DNA of 64,000 nt. It comes from Timonella sp031979385. Lineage in GTDB: Bacteria > Actinomycetota > Actinomycetes > Actinomycetales > Cellulomonadaceae. The stretch spans positions 19,612 to 83,611 of the forward strand of contig DALZEF010000012.1 in assembly GCA_031979385.1 (NCBI GenBank), given 5' to 3'. Every line of letters begins with the position of its first letter. Positions within the stretch are counted from its first letter, which is position 1. Positions 17,434 through 26,679 of this stretch are shown piece after piece. The translations under genes and the position numbers were made by a program. Under the pieces are notes generated by a model. It saw nothing but the letters and a program-made list of their open reading frames with translations, was not told the DNA's origin and searched no databases.

Positions 17434-17504
17434 ACGACGAGTCCCCAGCTTCCAGCCCTGACCCACCCTGAGGTGAGTGATGCTGGAGGCCGGGGACTCG
17501 TCGT
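17434..17504. terminator. Bidirectional terminator, GACGAGTCCC hairpin family
   Basis: ACGACGAGTCCCC (17434-17446) pairs perfectly with 17492-17504, with a partly paired inner section. It separates the small ORF from the convergent siderophore ATPase gene. The same GACGAGTCC-type arms recur at 38557 and, in variant form, at 26509. Confidence 0.7.
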
Positions 17505-17528
17505 ACATCAGGGTGGAGGTTATGCCGG

Positions 17529-18284
17529 TCAGTAGTAGACCGCGAGCGGCCCGTTGGGGCCGTCGATACAGGAGACCGGGGTATCGAATACCCTGCTGAG
17601 TTTCTCGGATTGGAACAGGTCGCGCGCCTTACCGCACTCAACCACCTTGCCGTTTTTGACGGCGCAGATGCGGTCGGCATACTGGCCCGCGAAGTTGATG
17701 TCGTGCAGCACGATCACAACGGTGCGACCAAGCTCGTCGGCAACACGGCGTAGATGTTGCATCATCTGCACGGAGTGGCGCATGTCGAGGTTGTTCAGCG
17801 GCTCGTCGAGCAACACATACTCGGTGTCCTGGCACAACACCATCGCCACATACGCACGCTGACGCTGCCCACCCGAGAGTTGATCCAAGTAGCGGTCCTG
17901 CAGGTCCGTGAGTTCGAAGAAGTCGATTGAACGGTCGATGATCGCCTCGTCCTCCCGGTTCAGACGTCCACCCGTGTATGGGAAGCGCCCAAACCCCACG
18001 AGTTGGCGAACCGTGAGTCGCGTGATGAAGTGGTTCTCCTGCCGCAGGATCGACACGATCTTGGCCAGATCCTTGGACTTGGTCTTCGCCACGTCGTACC
18101 CGGCGATCTCGATGGACCCCTCATCGGCACCGAGAAGGCGACCAATGATGGTGAGCACGGTAGATTTGCCCGCACCATTTGGACCGACAAGCGCCGTGAC
18201 GCCACCAGCGGGGATTTCAAGCGAGATCGGGCCGATCGTGACTTCGGAACTGTAGTCCTTGCGAACGTCCTTGAGGGTAATCAC
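17529..18284 (-). CDS. Siderophore ABC transporter ATP-binding protein
   Basis: 251 aa FepC/FecE-type ATPase. Walker A GPNGAGKS (34-41), Q-loop region LRQENHF, signature LSGGQRQR (136-143), Walker B VLLDEP (157-162) and H-loop VIVLHDINFA are all present. GTG 18284 overlaps the stop of the upstream permease gene (GTGA), so it is the last gene of a four-gene importer: binding protein, permease, permease, ATPase. The set resembles the CeuEBCD/YclNOPQ type that imports catecholate siderophores or their breakdown products; the exact ligand cannot be read from sequence. Confidence 0.93.
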   Translation of the reverse strand: MITLKDVRKDYSSEVTIGPISLEIPAGGVTALVGPNGAGKSTVLTIIGRLLGADEGSIEIAGYDVAKTKSKDLAKIVSILRQENHFITRLTVRQLVGFGRFPYTGGRLNREDEAIIDRSIDFFELTDLQDRYLDQLSGGQRQRAYVAMVLCQDTEYVLLDEPLNNLDMRHSVQMMQHLRRVADELGRTVVIVLHDINFAGQYADRICAVKNGKVVECGKARDLFQSEKLSRVFDTPVSCIDGPNGPLAVYY

Positions 18285-19414
18285 AGCCTGCCCTTTCGAA
18301 GAATGAGAATGAGGAATGCGGTACCACCGACCGCCTCGATAATGATCGAGACCGCACCTTCCGCGTAAAACACGTTCTTGAGGATGAAATAAGCACCGCT
18401 GAGAATGGCAAACCCCGTGGCAATGGCTATCGGGAACACGTACCGGTGGTCGTGAGTTCCCGCAATCTGGTAGGCGAGGGTCGCGATCAGGAATCCAAGG
18501 AACGTCATCGGCCCAATCATGGAGGTGGTGACCGCCATGAGGATTGAGACGAGGAACAGCACCTGCATCGTTTCGCGCCGGTGGTTGATGCCAAGGTTCG
18601 TGGACAGGTCCCTACCCAGGGCGATCACGTTCAGACGACGCGATTTCCAGATCAAGGCGGCGGTTACGACGATGCACAGGGGTATTGCAACTGGGAAGTA
18701 CTCTGGCCGGGCTTTTGCAACCGAACCGAACAATCGGGCAACAAGAACATCGAACTCGCTGGGCGTGAGCAGGCGCTGCATAAATGTGGAAACTGAGCCC
18801 AGCCCACCACCGATGATGATTCCCACCAGCAGCATCACCTGAAGGTTGCCGTACTTGCCGGACAACAGCCATCCGTAGAGTGCGAGCGAGAACCCAACCA
18901 TCAGTGCAATCATCATGACGAACTGTGGGAGCCCTTGAACCGCTGAAACACCAGCAATGCCCAAGAAGTAGATCGCCGAGGTCTGCACTGCAATGTACAG
19001 GGACTCGAATCCCATGATGGAGGGTGTGATGATGCGGTTGTTGGTGACCGTCTGAAAGGACACCGTGGCCACAGCCTGACAGGTGACCACGAGAAGGATC
19101 ACGACGAGTGCGGTCGTGCGCATATCGATGATGCGCCAGAACCCAGCAGTTCCAGCGGGAACGGGGATCGCCCAGGTCAGGTTCGCGACTGCAAAGAAGG
19201 CACCCAGTACGACGAGTGCTCCGAGTGTCCAGAAATAGCGGCGCTTGGCCTTCTTGGTCAGGAAGGCACCGGACTTCCGTGCGTCCTGGCTAGGTTGCAG
19301 AGCAGCGGACGCGAATCCTGTTGTCGGTTCATCGAGGTCATGGTTGGCAAAGTGAGCCTGCGCTGCGTCCATGATCTCGTGTGCTTGCGTCGTGCGCGCC
19401 GTTGGTTCAAGCAT
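18281..19414 (-). CDS. Siderophore ABC transporter permease (FecCD family, second)
   Basis: 377 aa. A cytoplasmic N-terminal tail of about 70 residues precedes 8-9 hydrophobic helices. FecCD hallmarks include TNNRIITPSIMGFESLYI, GSVSTFMQRLL, ALGRDLSTNLGINHRRE and GPMTFLGFLIATLAYQIAG. ATG 19414 overlaps the upstream permease stop by 8 bp. A shorter form starting at the internal Met15 is possible. It pairs with the preceding permease as a heterodimer. Confidence 0.92.
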   Translation of the reverse strand: MLEPTARTTQAHEIMDAAQAHFANHDLDEPTTGFASAALQPSQDARKSGAFLTKKAKRRYFWTLGALVVLGAFFAVANLTWAIPVPAGTAGFWRIIDMRTTALVVILLVVTCQAVATVSFQTVTNNRIITPSIMGFESLYIAVQTSAIYFLGIAGVSAVQGLPQFVMMIALMVGFSLALYGWLLSGKYGNLQVMLLVGIIIGGGLGSVSTFMQRLLTPSEFDVLVARLFGSVAKARPEYFPVAIPLCIVVTAALIWKSRRLNVIALGRDLSTNLGINHRRETMQVLFLVSILMAVTTSMIGPMTFLGFLIATLAYQIAGTHDHRYVFPIAIATGFAILSGAYFILKNVFYAEGAVSIIIEAVGGTAFLILILRKGRL

Positions 19415-20405
19415 TACGGCGGCTCCTCAACAGCAAGGTAATGAACACGACCGCACCCACCACACCAAGGATCAGTGAGACAGGTACCTCGAACGGCATG
19501 ATGATCGTACGTCCGATGAGATCGCACACCGTCACTATTGCGATTCCCAGCAGACATACCCACGGGAGATTACTGCGCAGGTCATCACCGCGAATCATGG
19601 ACACGACGTTGGGGACGATAAGCCCAAGAAATGGAAGATTACCCACAACAACCGTTACCACGCCAGTCGCAACTGCAATCAGTCCGGTGCCCAACAGGAT
19701 GACCTGGTTGTAGTTCAGGCCCACGTTGGTAGCAATGTCCTCGCCGAGGCCTGCGACCGTAAAGCGGTCCGCTGCGATAAACACCGCCACTGCCACAAAC
19801 GCCACGATCCACAGTGCTTCGTACTGACCCCGGAGCACGGAGGTGAAACTCCCCGCGAACCAGACACCGAGGTTTTGGAGTTTGTTGGTGACCAGGGCCA
19901 AGTAGGTGCTGACGGAGCCGACGACCGCACCAATCATGATTCCCACAATCGGGACGATCAGCGAACTGGTCAGTTGCACGCGGCGCAGGAAGAGGAAGAA
20001 GATCATGGTGCCCACAAACGACGCGATGATCGCCGCAACCATCTTCGTCATGAGGCTCGCGTTCGGGACCAGAATCAGCATGAGCAGGAGACCCAAGCCC
20101 GCCCACTCGGTCGTTCCAGTGGTCGTCGGCTCCACAAAACGGTTCTGCGTGAGCAACTGCATCACCAGACCGCACATCGCCATGGCAGCGCCTGCGAGAA
20201 CGAGGGCAATCGTGCGCGGAATACGGGTGATCGCAAACATCTCTAGTCCGAAATCACCGTTGAAGATGTCGTACACGCCCGTGAAAAGGGAAACGACGAG
20301 CAGTAAACCAACCGCGGCAACACCGATGAGGAGTTTCCAGTCGAAGAGCTTTTCGCGGGTACGGTTGCGCGGTTTCTGTTCGGTGGGGGTGACCGTTTGG
20401 GTCAT
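19407..20405 (-). CDS. Siderophore ABC transporter permease (FecCD family, first)
   Basis: 332 aa with about nine hydrophobic helices. Typical FecCD motifs are RIPRTIALVLAGAAMAMCG, MQLLTQNRFVEPTTTGTTEW, GLGEDIATNVGLNYNQ and NLPFLGLIVPNVVSMIRGDD. ATG 20405 has AAGGA about 6 nt upstream. The gene follows the binding-protein gene after 120 bp and overlaps the second permease. Confidence 0.94.
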   Translation of the reverse strand: MTQTVTPTEQKPRNRTREKLFDWKLLIGVAAVGLLLVVSLFTGVYDIFNGDFGLEMFAITRIPRTIALVLAGAAMAMCGLVMQLLTQNRFVEPTTTGTTEWAGLGLLLMLILVPNASLMTKMVAAIIASFVGTMIFFLFLRRVQLTSSLIVPIVGIMIGAVVGSVSTYLALVTNKLQNLGVWFAGSFTSVLRGQYEALWIVAFVAVAVFIAADRFTVAGLGEDIATNVGLNYNQVILLGTGLIAVATGVVTVVVGNLPFLGLIVPNVVSMIRGDDLRSNLPWVCLLGIAIVTVCDLIGRTIIMPFEVPVSLILGVVGAVVFITLLLRSRRNA

Positions 20406-20525
20406 GGTATTCCTTGGGTCTTATGACACCGGTGCCCCATAGGCATGATCGCCTGTGGGGCCCGGTACGGTAGTCGCCGCTAACACGTCAGTGTCGACAA
20501 GACGCTTGGCGGGACTCCTGCCGAA

Positions 20526-21518
20526 TCAGTTCTGCTCAAGCAGATCCGCAAGTGAGTTGAACAGTTCGGTGTATGTCGAGATGCCCTCGTTGAGGTAGGT
20601 GTCCTCGGGTAAGTACACGATGTTGCCGTTCTGGACTGCCGTTACGTTCTTGAGCGCTTCGGAGTTCTCAAGGATCTGGGCTGCCGGCTGGTAGTCCTCG
20701 CCGCGGTCTGCCTCGGCGAAGCCACCGTCACGGTCCATCACGATGATGAGATCTGGGTTGGACTGTGCAATGGCCTCCACGGAGATGTCGTCGCCCTGGT
20801 GGTCATCAGACCCATCCACCTCAAGTGCTGGAGTGAATCCGAAGATGTCAAACAGTGGGCCGATGGTACGGCCGGTGCTTGGAACGACGTAGCCGATGTT
20901 GCCGCCGGAGGTGATAACACCCATGACCTTCTGGTCGGGACTGTAGGCAGCCTTGACACGTTCAATCGAGGCGTCGAAATCCGCAACAAGCTGTGCAGCC
21001 TCGCTCTGCTTACCGAATACCTCACCGAGCACGGTGACCTGGCGCTTGAGTTCAGCGTCAAACGGTTGGCCCTCGCGTGGGTCTAGTTCAAGCACGACTG
21101 CATCTGGAGCAGCTTTCACAAGATCATCATGGAACTGCGCGAAACGCTGGCCATTGACGATGACCTGTGGAGCCGCTGCAACGATGGCTTCGAAGTTTGG
21201 CTCACCGTGGTTACCCAAGTCAGCGATGGCGTCGTTGTCCTTGTAGCTCACGTCGCTGTGCATGAGAGCACGAGCACCTGCAGTCAGCTCAACGCCCCAA
21301 GAGTCGAGTACCTCAAAGGTGCGGTTGTCGGTTGCTGCAACCGACGTGAGGGGCAAGTTGATGGTGTGCTCACCGTTGTTATCCTCGACAACCACCGAGG
21401 TTGGGGTGGTGGCGTCTGCCTCTGGTTGGTTCTCCTCTGCGTTCGCTCCGCAAGCGGAAAGCGCGAATGCAGCGACGACTCCAAGCACGAGGCTGCGAGT
21501 ACGGAAGTTTGCCTTCAA
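20526..21518 (-). CDS. Siderophore-binding lipoprotein (CeuE/FepB-like)
   Basis: 330 aa. Lipoprotein signal: MKANFRTRS, hydrophobic LVLGVVAAFAL and lipobox LSAC with Cys23. The mature protein is a cluster III (FhuD/CeuE-type) binding protein with EHTINLPLTSVAATDNR, NFEAIVAAAPQVIVNG, SFG-like spacer helices, GRTIGPLFDIFGFTPALE and NPDLIIVMDRDGG. Start is TTG 21518. The closest remembered relatives are petrobactin/enterobactin-type binding proteins, but the ligand is inference. It is the first gene of the importer and has a candidate IdeR/DtxR site upstream. Confidence 0.92.
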   Translation of the reverse strand: MKANFRTRSLVLGVVAAFALSACGANAEENQPEADATTPTSVVVEDNNGEHTINLPLTSVAATDNRTFEVLDSWGVELTAGARALMHSDVSYKDNDAIADLGNHGEPNFEAIVAAAPQVIVNGQRFAQFHDDLVKAAPDAVVLELDPREGQPFDAELKRQVTVLGEVFGKQSEAAQLVADFDASIERVKAAYSPDQKVMGVITSGGNIGYVVPSTGRTIGPLFDIFGFTPALEVDGSDDHQGDDISVEAIAQSNPDLIIVMDRDGGFAEADRGEDYQPAAQILENSEALKNVTAVQNGNIVYLPEDTYLNEGISTYTELFNSLADLLEQN

Positions 21519-21561
21519 GACCTTGTCCCTTCACATATGTTTCTTCTCAGAGCAGCCTCAC

Positions 21562-21595
21562 TTAGGTCCTACTAAGAAAGGCCCGCCTAACCGTT
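21562..21595 (-). promoter_or_regulatory. Candidate IdeR/DtxR iron box upstream of siderophore importer
   Basis: Two overlapping partial matches to the 19-bp DtxR consensus are present: TTAGGTCCTACTAAG from 21562 and AGGCCCGCCTAACC ending near 21592. Each matches about 11 of 19 positions. Position 45-75 bp upstream of the start and the iron-uptake role fit repression by iron, but the match is weak. Confidence 0.35.
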
Positions 21596-21803
21596 GAAAC
21601 CCTATCCTGATCCAATTACGAAACAACAGTGTCACTTAAACTATTTTTATGACAGACGCCTTTGTCTCTACTGTGCCCCGCCTATGAATCCCGCGATAGC
21701 AAGGGATATCAGAGGGGATTTTCTGACATGTGAGGTGTCCCACTATCTCGCATTCTTGACGTTCTGGTGATAACTGCCCATGAGCATGGAGTCGCGAATC
21801 GAT

Positions 21804-22475
21804 TCAGCGCTGACTCTTTCTAGCGATGTGAGCATCCTGGCGTGCGCGTCTAGCAACTACAGCCAACCAACGGTTTCGGATTTCCGGGGTAGACGAACGC
21901 ACCGGCGTGAACACGGTTGAACCCCGTGGTTTGATCCCCGCATACCGCAGCACCGCACGGTTGAGAGAGCTCAGCATAGCGTTGCGGTACCACAGCGAAT
22001 TCCACCAGGTGGGAGAGTCCATCGTCGCGAACACTCGTGATGTTTTCCCTTGCCAAAGCCCCTGTGGGATCTTTTGATCGTACGCATGCGCCACCCCGGA
22101 CAAAAACACCGAGTCGATGAAAGCCTTCATAACCGCAGGGTAGGTCCCCCACCACTGCGGGAAGAACCACACAAGATGGTCGGCGCTCTCCATGGTTTCG
22201 AGCCAAACTCGAACTTTCGGGTCGAGATGATCGCGCCCGGTTTTGGCCTGAAGTTGCTCACGCGTCGGATGCATATGCGCGGGCACGCGAGCCTCGGCGA
22301 GATCAATCACCGAGAGCATGACATCGCCAGGCGACTCGTCTTGAAATTCAGCCACATACCGCTCCGCAAGGGCATGGCTCAATGAACCGGGAATCGGATG
22401 CCCAACAATAACGACAACCCGCGTGGAACGCGTCGATTCCAGTGGTTCGTTTCCAGCGAAAACAGCAGTCTTCAC
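21804..22475 (-). CDS. NAD(P)H:quinone oxidoreductase, flavodoxin fold (KefF/NQO1-like)
   Basis: 223 aa, Flavodoxin_2 family. VVVIVGHPIPGSLSHALAE is the FMN phosphate-binding start, DHLVWFFPQWWGTYPAVMKA and FIDSVFLSGVAHAYD are the family core, and an Arg-rich tail follows. These FMN or FAD enzymes reduce quinones or electrophiles with NAD(P)H; the substrate here is unknown. Start is GTG 22475, 1 bp after the stop of the upstream MarR gene, so regulator and enzyme are co-translated. That arrangement suggests induction by quinone or electrophile stress (inference). Confidence 0.88.
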   Translation of the reverse strand: MKTAVFAGNEPLESTRSTRVVVIVGHPIPGSLSHALAERYVAEFQDESPGDVMLSVIDLAEARVPAHMHPTREQLQAKTGRDHLDPKVRVWLETMESADHLVWFFPQWWGTYPAVMKAFIDSVFLSGVAHAYDQKIPQGLWQGKTSRVFATMDSPTWWNSLWYRNAMLSSLNRAVLRYAGIKPRGSTVFTPVRSSTPEIRNRWLAVVARRARQDAHIARKSQR

Positions 22476-22476
22476 C

Positions 22477-22932
22477 TCAGTTGTTTCCTTCCTCTAGTAC
22501 AGAAATCAATGCTTCGAGTTGACCTGCGAGCGCATCGGCATCGAATGGCAGTCCAGAACGCTCAAGTTTGGTGCGCAAGAGCGCTTCGAGTTGTGGGCCA
22601 GCCTGAGCGAGGATTTGCCGCGTCTTGTCGGTCAGCGTCACGGTCAGGCTTCGTTTGGAGTGCTCGGCGGGAACCGCAAGAAGGTATCCGGAGTCCTGGA
22701 GACCGGGTAGACGTTTGGACACGGCGGCTTTTGAGATGTTGAGGCAGGCAGCGAGTGTGGTGAGATCCGTGGGCTCTCGCTCTGACAGGACGGCAAGCAG
22801 CACATACTGGTGGTAGGTCATTGCGAAGTGCTTGCGAAGATACTCATCGGCGTGGGTTTCTAAGAGCATCGCTGCATGGGTTGTGAGTTCCGCGATCTTC
22901 GCGGCGGCTTTCGTGTTCGATTCTTCACTCAT
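22477..22932 (-). CDS. MarR family transcriptional regulator
   Basis: 151 aa winged-helix protein. The DNA-binding part is DLTTLAACLNISKAAVSKRL followed by the wing around PAEHSKRSLTVTLTDKTRQ, flanked by dimerisation helices. Cys70 (in LAACLNIS) may be redox-active, though that is speculation. ATG 22932 is next to an almost perfect palindrome at 22941-22984 that is probably its own operator. The co-transcribed flavodoxin-fold oxidoreductase is the likely target. Confidence 0.92.
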   Translation of the reverse strand: MSEESNTKAAAKIAELTTHAAMLLETHADEYLRKHFAMTYHQYVLLAVLSEREPTDLTTLAACLNISKAAVSKRLPGLQDSGYLLAVPAEHSKRSLTVTLTDKTRQILAQAGPQLEALLRTKLERSGLPFDADALAGQLEALISVLEEGNN

Positions 22933-22940
22933 GCCAAACA

Positions 22941-22984
22941 GTCAACCAGTTAACAATCGCGATTGTCAACGGGTTGACAATTCT
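22941..22984. promoter_or_regulatory. Candidate MarR operator
   Basis: A perfect 14-bp palindrome ACAATCGCGATTGT (22953-22966) sits inside an extended symmetric stretch; GTTGACAAT-like half-sites repeat at both sides. It lies 9-52 bp upstream of the marR start, the usual place for autoregulation. Confidence 0.6.
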
Positions 22985-23140
22985 TGGCACCACTCCTATC
23001 GCCCCATCCCTGAGCACCGCGTCCTCATTGTGAGACGATAGGGCTCGACATACGTCACTTTGAGGACCGAGGTCCCGAACCTGAGTCATCCCACGTTGAT
23101 AGAAATGACTGGACCGTACATCTTTCTAATGGAGAAGCCC

Positions 23141-24691
23141 GTGCGTATTGGAGTACCCAGAGAAGCAGCCGCGGATCAGCGGCTCGTTGCGGCCACACCG
23201 AAAACCGTTGAGCAACTCATCAAGCTCGGCTACAGCGTCGCTGTCGAACGTGACGCAGGAGCCCGAGCCAGCATCACCGATCAGGCATACCGAGAAGCCG
23301 GTGCTGAGATCGTTGAGTCCTCACAGGTGTGGCACAGTGACATAGTCATTACCGTTGACGCCCCCGACCTTGCCACGATCGCGAACATGGCTAAGGGCGC
23401 AACCCTCATCTCCCGTCTGTACCCAGACGACGCCCCGGACTTTGTTTCCGCTGCCAAAGAACAGGGGATCACCGCACTCAACCTCATGTCCGTGCCGCGT
23501 ATCTCACGTGCTCAGGCTCTCGACGTCCTGTCAAGCATGTCAAACGTGTCAGGATACCGAGGCATCATCGAGGCTGCCGAAGCCTACGCAGGCATGTTCG
23601 CCGGTCAGGTCACGGCAGCAGGCTCGACGCCACCCGCACGAGTCTTCGTCATCGGTGCTGGTGTCGCAGGCCTGGCGGCGCTGGGTGCAGCCGGATCACT
23701 CGGAGCCGATGTGCGCGCCTATGACGTGCGCTCAGACGTGGCCGAACAGATCGAATCCATGGGCGCCACCTTCGTTCGCGTGGATGCGGCAGCGCAGGAG
23801 TCGGCAGACGGATACGCATCCGAACTGACTGACGAGCAAGAAGCCGCGACCATGCGGGTCTACGCTGCCGAGTCCGCCGCTGCAGATGTGGTTGTATCCA
23901 CCGCACTCATTCGCGGCAAAGCGCCCATCACCATCACCGCCGAGATGGTCGCCAACATGAAGCCCGGCTCCGTCATCGTGGACCTCGCCGCCTCCGGTGG
24001 AGGAAACTGCGAACTCACTGAGCCCGGCAAGAAGATCGTCACCGACAACGGCGTCACGATCATCGGATACACCGACCTGCCGGGCCGTATGCCAAAACAC
24101 ACCTCGCAGTTGTACGGCACGAACATCGTCAACCTGCTCAAACTCATGACCCCGGAAAAGAACGGCGAGCTTGCAGTAGACCTCGACGACGTGATCGTCC
24201 GTGGCATCACCGTGACCCACGAATCTTCCATCCTCTGGCCGCCGCCACCCGTTCAAGTCTCGGCAGCGCCCGCTGCCGCACCAGCTTCAAACCCTGGCAC
24301 GCAAGCAGCGCCGGAACCTGCCGTATCGTCGCCAAGCCAAAACAAAGGCCGCGGCCGACTCGTCTCAGCAGCAATCGCAGCCCTGCTCCTCGTTGCCGCC
24401 ATAACATTCTCCGCGCCAGCTTTCGCGATGCACTTCACCGTGTTCGTACTCGCCGTCATCATCGGCTTCTACGTCATCAACGGAGTCAGCCACGCGCTGC
24501 ACACTCCACTGATGGCGCAGACCAACGCAATCTCCGGCATCATCCTCGTGGGCGCCCTCCTGCAACTCGGAAGCACCGACTGGCTCGTCACCGCCCTGGC
24601 ATTCGCCGCCGCAACCGTCGCATCCATCAACATCTTCGGTGGATTCCTCGTGACCGGCCGGATGCTCGAAATGTTCCGAAAGGACGCCTGA
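23141..24691 (+). CDS. pntA: Proton-translocating NAD(P) transhydrogenase subunit alpha
   Basis: 516 aa, the full-length two-subunit (E. coli-type) PntA: NAD(H)-binding domain I plus membrane helices. It starts MRIGVPREAAADQRLVAATP, with the dinucleotide fold G172AGVAG in VFVIGAGVAGLAALGAAG. A Pro/Ala-rich linker (about residues 370-400) precedes four hydrophobic helices. The enzyme couples proton entry to NADPH formation. I chose GTG 23141 because GGAG lies 6 nt upstream and the N-terminus then matches the family; upstream in-frame starts lack a site. pntB follows after 1 bp. Confidence 0.96.
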   Translation: MRIGVPREAAADQRLVAATPKTVEQLIKLGYSVAVERDAGARASITDQAYREAGAEIVESSQVWHSDIVITVDAPDLATIANMAKGATLISRLYPDDAPDFVSAAKEQGITALNLMSVPRISRAQALDVLSSMSNVSGYRGIIEAAEAYAGMFAGQVTAAGSTPPARVFVIGAGVAGLAALGAAGSLGADVRAYDVRSDVAEQIESMGATFVRVDAAAQESADGYASELTDEQEAATMRVYAAESAAADVVVSTALIRGKAPITITAEMVANMKPGSVIVDLAASGGGNCELTEPGKKIVTDNGVTIIGYTDLPGRMPKHTSQLYGTNIVNLLKLMTPEKNGELAVDLDDVIVRGITVTHESSILWPPPPVQVSAAPAAAPASNPGTQAAPEPAVSSPSQNKGRGRLVSAAIAALLLVAAITFSAPAFAMHFTVFVLAVIIGFYVINGVSHALHTPLMAQTNAISGIILVGALLQLGSTDWLVTALAFAAATVASINIFGGFLVTGRMLEMFRKDA

Positions 24692-24692
24692 C

Positions 24693-26096
24693 ATGGAAAA
24701 CCTCACCCAATTTGTGCAGGCCATCTACCTTCTCGCAGGTGTTCTGTTCATCCTCTCCCTCGCAGGCCTTTCCCGCCAAGAAACTGCACGCGCAGGAAAC
24801 CGGGCCGGACAAGCCGGTATGGTCCTCGCGCTCGCAGCAACCATCCTGCTCGCCCTCGACCACTCCGAACGTGAAGTGGGCGTGACCGCCGCGCTGATCT
24901 TCGGTGCCCTCGGCATCGGTGCGCTTATCGGCTCGTGGAGGGCACGCAAGGTCGAGATGACCCAGATGCCGGAGATGATCGCGATCCTCCACTCGTTCGT
25001 GGGTCTCGCTGCCGTCCTCGTCGGCTTTAACTCCTACCTGACCGACACCACGCACGACACCGTCCACCTCATCGAGGTGTTCCTCGGAGTCTTCATCGGT
25101 GCGATCACCTTCACCGGGTCAATCGTGGCGTGGCTCAAGCTCGCCGCCAAGATCAAGACCGCACCGCTCACGCTGCCTGGCCGCCACTGGCTCAACGCGG
25201 GTGCCGTCCTCGCCTCACTCGGGCTAATGGCGTGGTTCATCGTCTCTCCGAGCATCATTCCTCTCATCATCATGACCGTGCTTGCACTCTTCGTGGGCTG
25301 GCACATGGTCATGGCCATCGGTGGTGGAGACATGCCCGTGGTCGTCTCGATGCTCAACTCGTATTCGGGTTGGGCGGCGGCCGCGGCCGGGTTCATGCTC
25401 TCGAACGACCTGCTCATCATCACAGGTGCACTCGTCGGTTCGTCCGGTGCGATCCTCTCCTACATCATGTGCAAAGCAATGAACCGCAAGTTCATCTCCG
25501 TTATCCTCGGTGGATTCGGCTCGGACGGTGGCTCACCAACCGGAGCGGTCGTCGAGGGCGAACACACCGAGGTCACCGCGGAGGAAGTCGCAGACCTCCT
25601 CAAGACCGCCAAGCGCATCCTCATCACGCCCGGATACGGCATGGCCGTGGCAAAGGCGCAATACCCTGTCGCTGAACTGACCACGCGCCTACGCAATGAA
25701 GGCAAGGAAGTCGTCTTCGGCGTCCACCCCGTCGCAGGCCGCCTCCCTGGGCACATGAACGTGCTCCTCGCAGAGGCCAAGGTTCCCTACGACATCGTGG
25801 AGGAACTCGAAGAAGTCAACGAGGACATGGCCGCAACCGACCTAGTCCTCGTGATCGGGGCAAACGATACCGTCAACCCTGCCGCCGAGGACGACCCAAC
25901 CTCCCCCATCGCGGGAATGCCGGTCATCCAGGTATGGAATGCGAGACAAGTCATCGTGTTCAAACGTTCCATGGCAGTCGGCTACGCGGGCGTCCAGAAC
26001 CCGCTGTTCTTCAAGGAGAACACCTCCATGCTGTTCGGTGACGCCAAGGAACGCGTCGACGACATCGTTCGCGCTCTAGCGACACGCGTTCCATAA
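24693..26096 (+). CDS. pntB: Proton-translocating NAD(P) transhydrogenase subunit beta
   Basis: 467 aa. About nine membrane helices are followed by the NADP(H)-binding domain III. Visible motifs are GGGDMPVVVSMLNSYSGWAA in the membrane part, ILITPGYGMAVAKAQYPVAE (the inverted NADP Rossmann motif), GVHPVAGRLPGHMNVLLAEA, LVIGANDTVNPAAEDDP and VFKRSMAVGYAGVQNPLFF. ATG 24693 is 1 bp after the pntA stop. The complex probably supplies NADPH for mycothiol and biosynthetic reduction. A terminator follows at 26150. Confidence 0.97.
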   Translation: MENLTQFVQAIYLLAGVLFILSLAGLSRQETARAGNRAGQAGMVLALAATILLALDHSEREVGVTAALIFGALGIGALIGSWRARKVEMTQMPEMIAILHSFVGLAAVLVGFNSYLTDTTHDTVHLIEVFLGVFIGAITFTGSIVAWLKLAAKIKTAPLTLPGRHWLNAGAVLASLGLMAWFIVSPSIIPLIIMTVLALFVGWHMVMAIGGGDMPVVVSMLNSYSGWAAAAAGFMLSNDLLIITGALVGSSGAILSYIMCKAMNRKFISVILGGFGSDGGSPTGAVVEGEHTEVTAEEVADLLKTAKRILITPGYGMAVAKAQYPVAELTTRLRNEGKEVVFGVHPVAGRLPGHMNVLLAEAKVPYDIVEELEEVNEDMAATDLVLVIGANDTVNPAAEDDPTSPIAGMPVIQVWNARQVIVFKRSMAVGYAGVQNPLFFKENTSMLFGDAKERVDDIVRALATRVP

Positions 26097-26149
26097 GCGA
26101 GCGTTCACGTTCTCCGCCCGTCGGCGTTCATTGCCTATACAAAAACTGT

Positions 26150-26180
26150 CGAGACCACCCGGTATTTACGGGTGGTCTCG
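26150..26180 (+). terminator. Terminator after pntAB
   Basis: CGAGACCACCCG (26150-26161) pairs perfectly with 26169-26180 across a 7-nt loop, 53 bp after the pntB stop. Confidence 0.85.
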
Positions 26181-26248
26181 TCGCAAAACGGGTGCGTAAT
26201 ACCTCAGATGGCCGGGGCACAGTTTCCCAAGCATCACATGCTCAGGGG

Positions 26249-26254
26249 TAGGCT
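26249..26254 (+). promoter_or_regulatory. -10 box of a probably leaderless gene
   Basis: TAGGCT fits the actinobacterial TANNNT -10 element and ends 7 nt before the ATG at 26261. Transcription would start at the initiation codon. No ribosome binding site is present. Confidence 0.45.
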
Positions 26255-26260
26255 AGGTTC

Positions 26261-26473
26261 ATGCCTCACAACGATGATTTGACCCCGGAGCAGCGCCGCG
26301 AGATCGAAAAGCAACACCAGCAGGCGAACTGGCTCCTCGGTGGCATCATCATTGTTGTGTGCTTCGCGGCAGGCAACGCGATTTCGATGGCCACCACCAA
26401 CCGCATGTTCATCGTGTTCGGCGTGAGTGTCGGTGTCATAGCGGCATGGGCGATCAACCGGTACGTCAAGTAG
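26261..26473 (+). CDS. Small two-helix membrane protein of unknown function
   Basis: 70 aa. A charged N-terminal segment (LTPEQRREIEKQHQQ) precedes two hydrophobic helices, LLGGIIIVVCFAAGNAI and FIVFGVSVGVIAAWAI, and a short basic end. Composition is strongly protein-like. There is no Shine-Dalgarno, but a TANNNT box 7 nt upstream suggests a leaderless transcript. It is flanked by the pntAB terminator and a long hairpin shared with galE. I do not recognise the family. Confidence 0.7.
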   Translation: MPHNDDLTPEQRREIEKQHQQANWLLGGIIIVVCFAAGNAISMATTNRMFIVFGVSVGVIAAWAINRYVK

Positions 26474-26508
26474 TTCAGGCGTTTCACGCCTCATAAAACC
26501 TCAAATTG

Positions 26509-26563
26509 GCGACGAGCCCTCGTCTTCCAGCGCACATTGCGCTGGAAGACGAGGGCTCGCGTC
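26509..26563. terminator. Long bidirectional terminator hairpin
   Basis: A 21-bp perfect stem (26514-26534 with 26538-26558) with a 3-nt loop and extra outer pairing separates the convergent small membrane protein and galE genes. Its outer sequence GGCGACGAGCCC resembles the hairpins at 17434 and 38557. Confidence 0.88.
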
Positions 26564-26679
26564 ATAACCGGATCATGTTGGGGCTGCGTTCGCGTTGTCG
26601 CGAAACCCCCCTACGTATGCGAGGACCACACTGGCGGCGATGCCGGCCGGTCCCCGACTCGTCGGCAATGAAACTGGAC

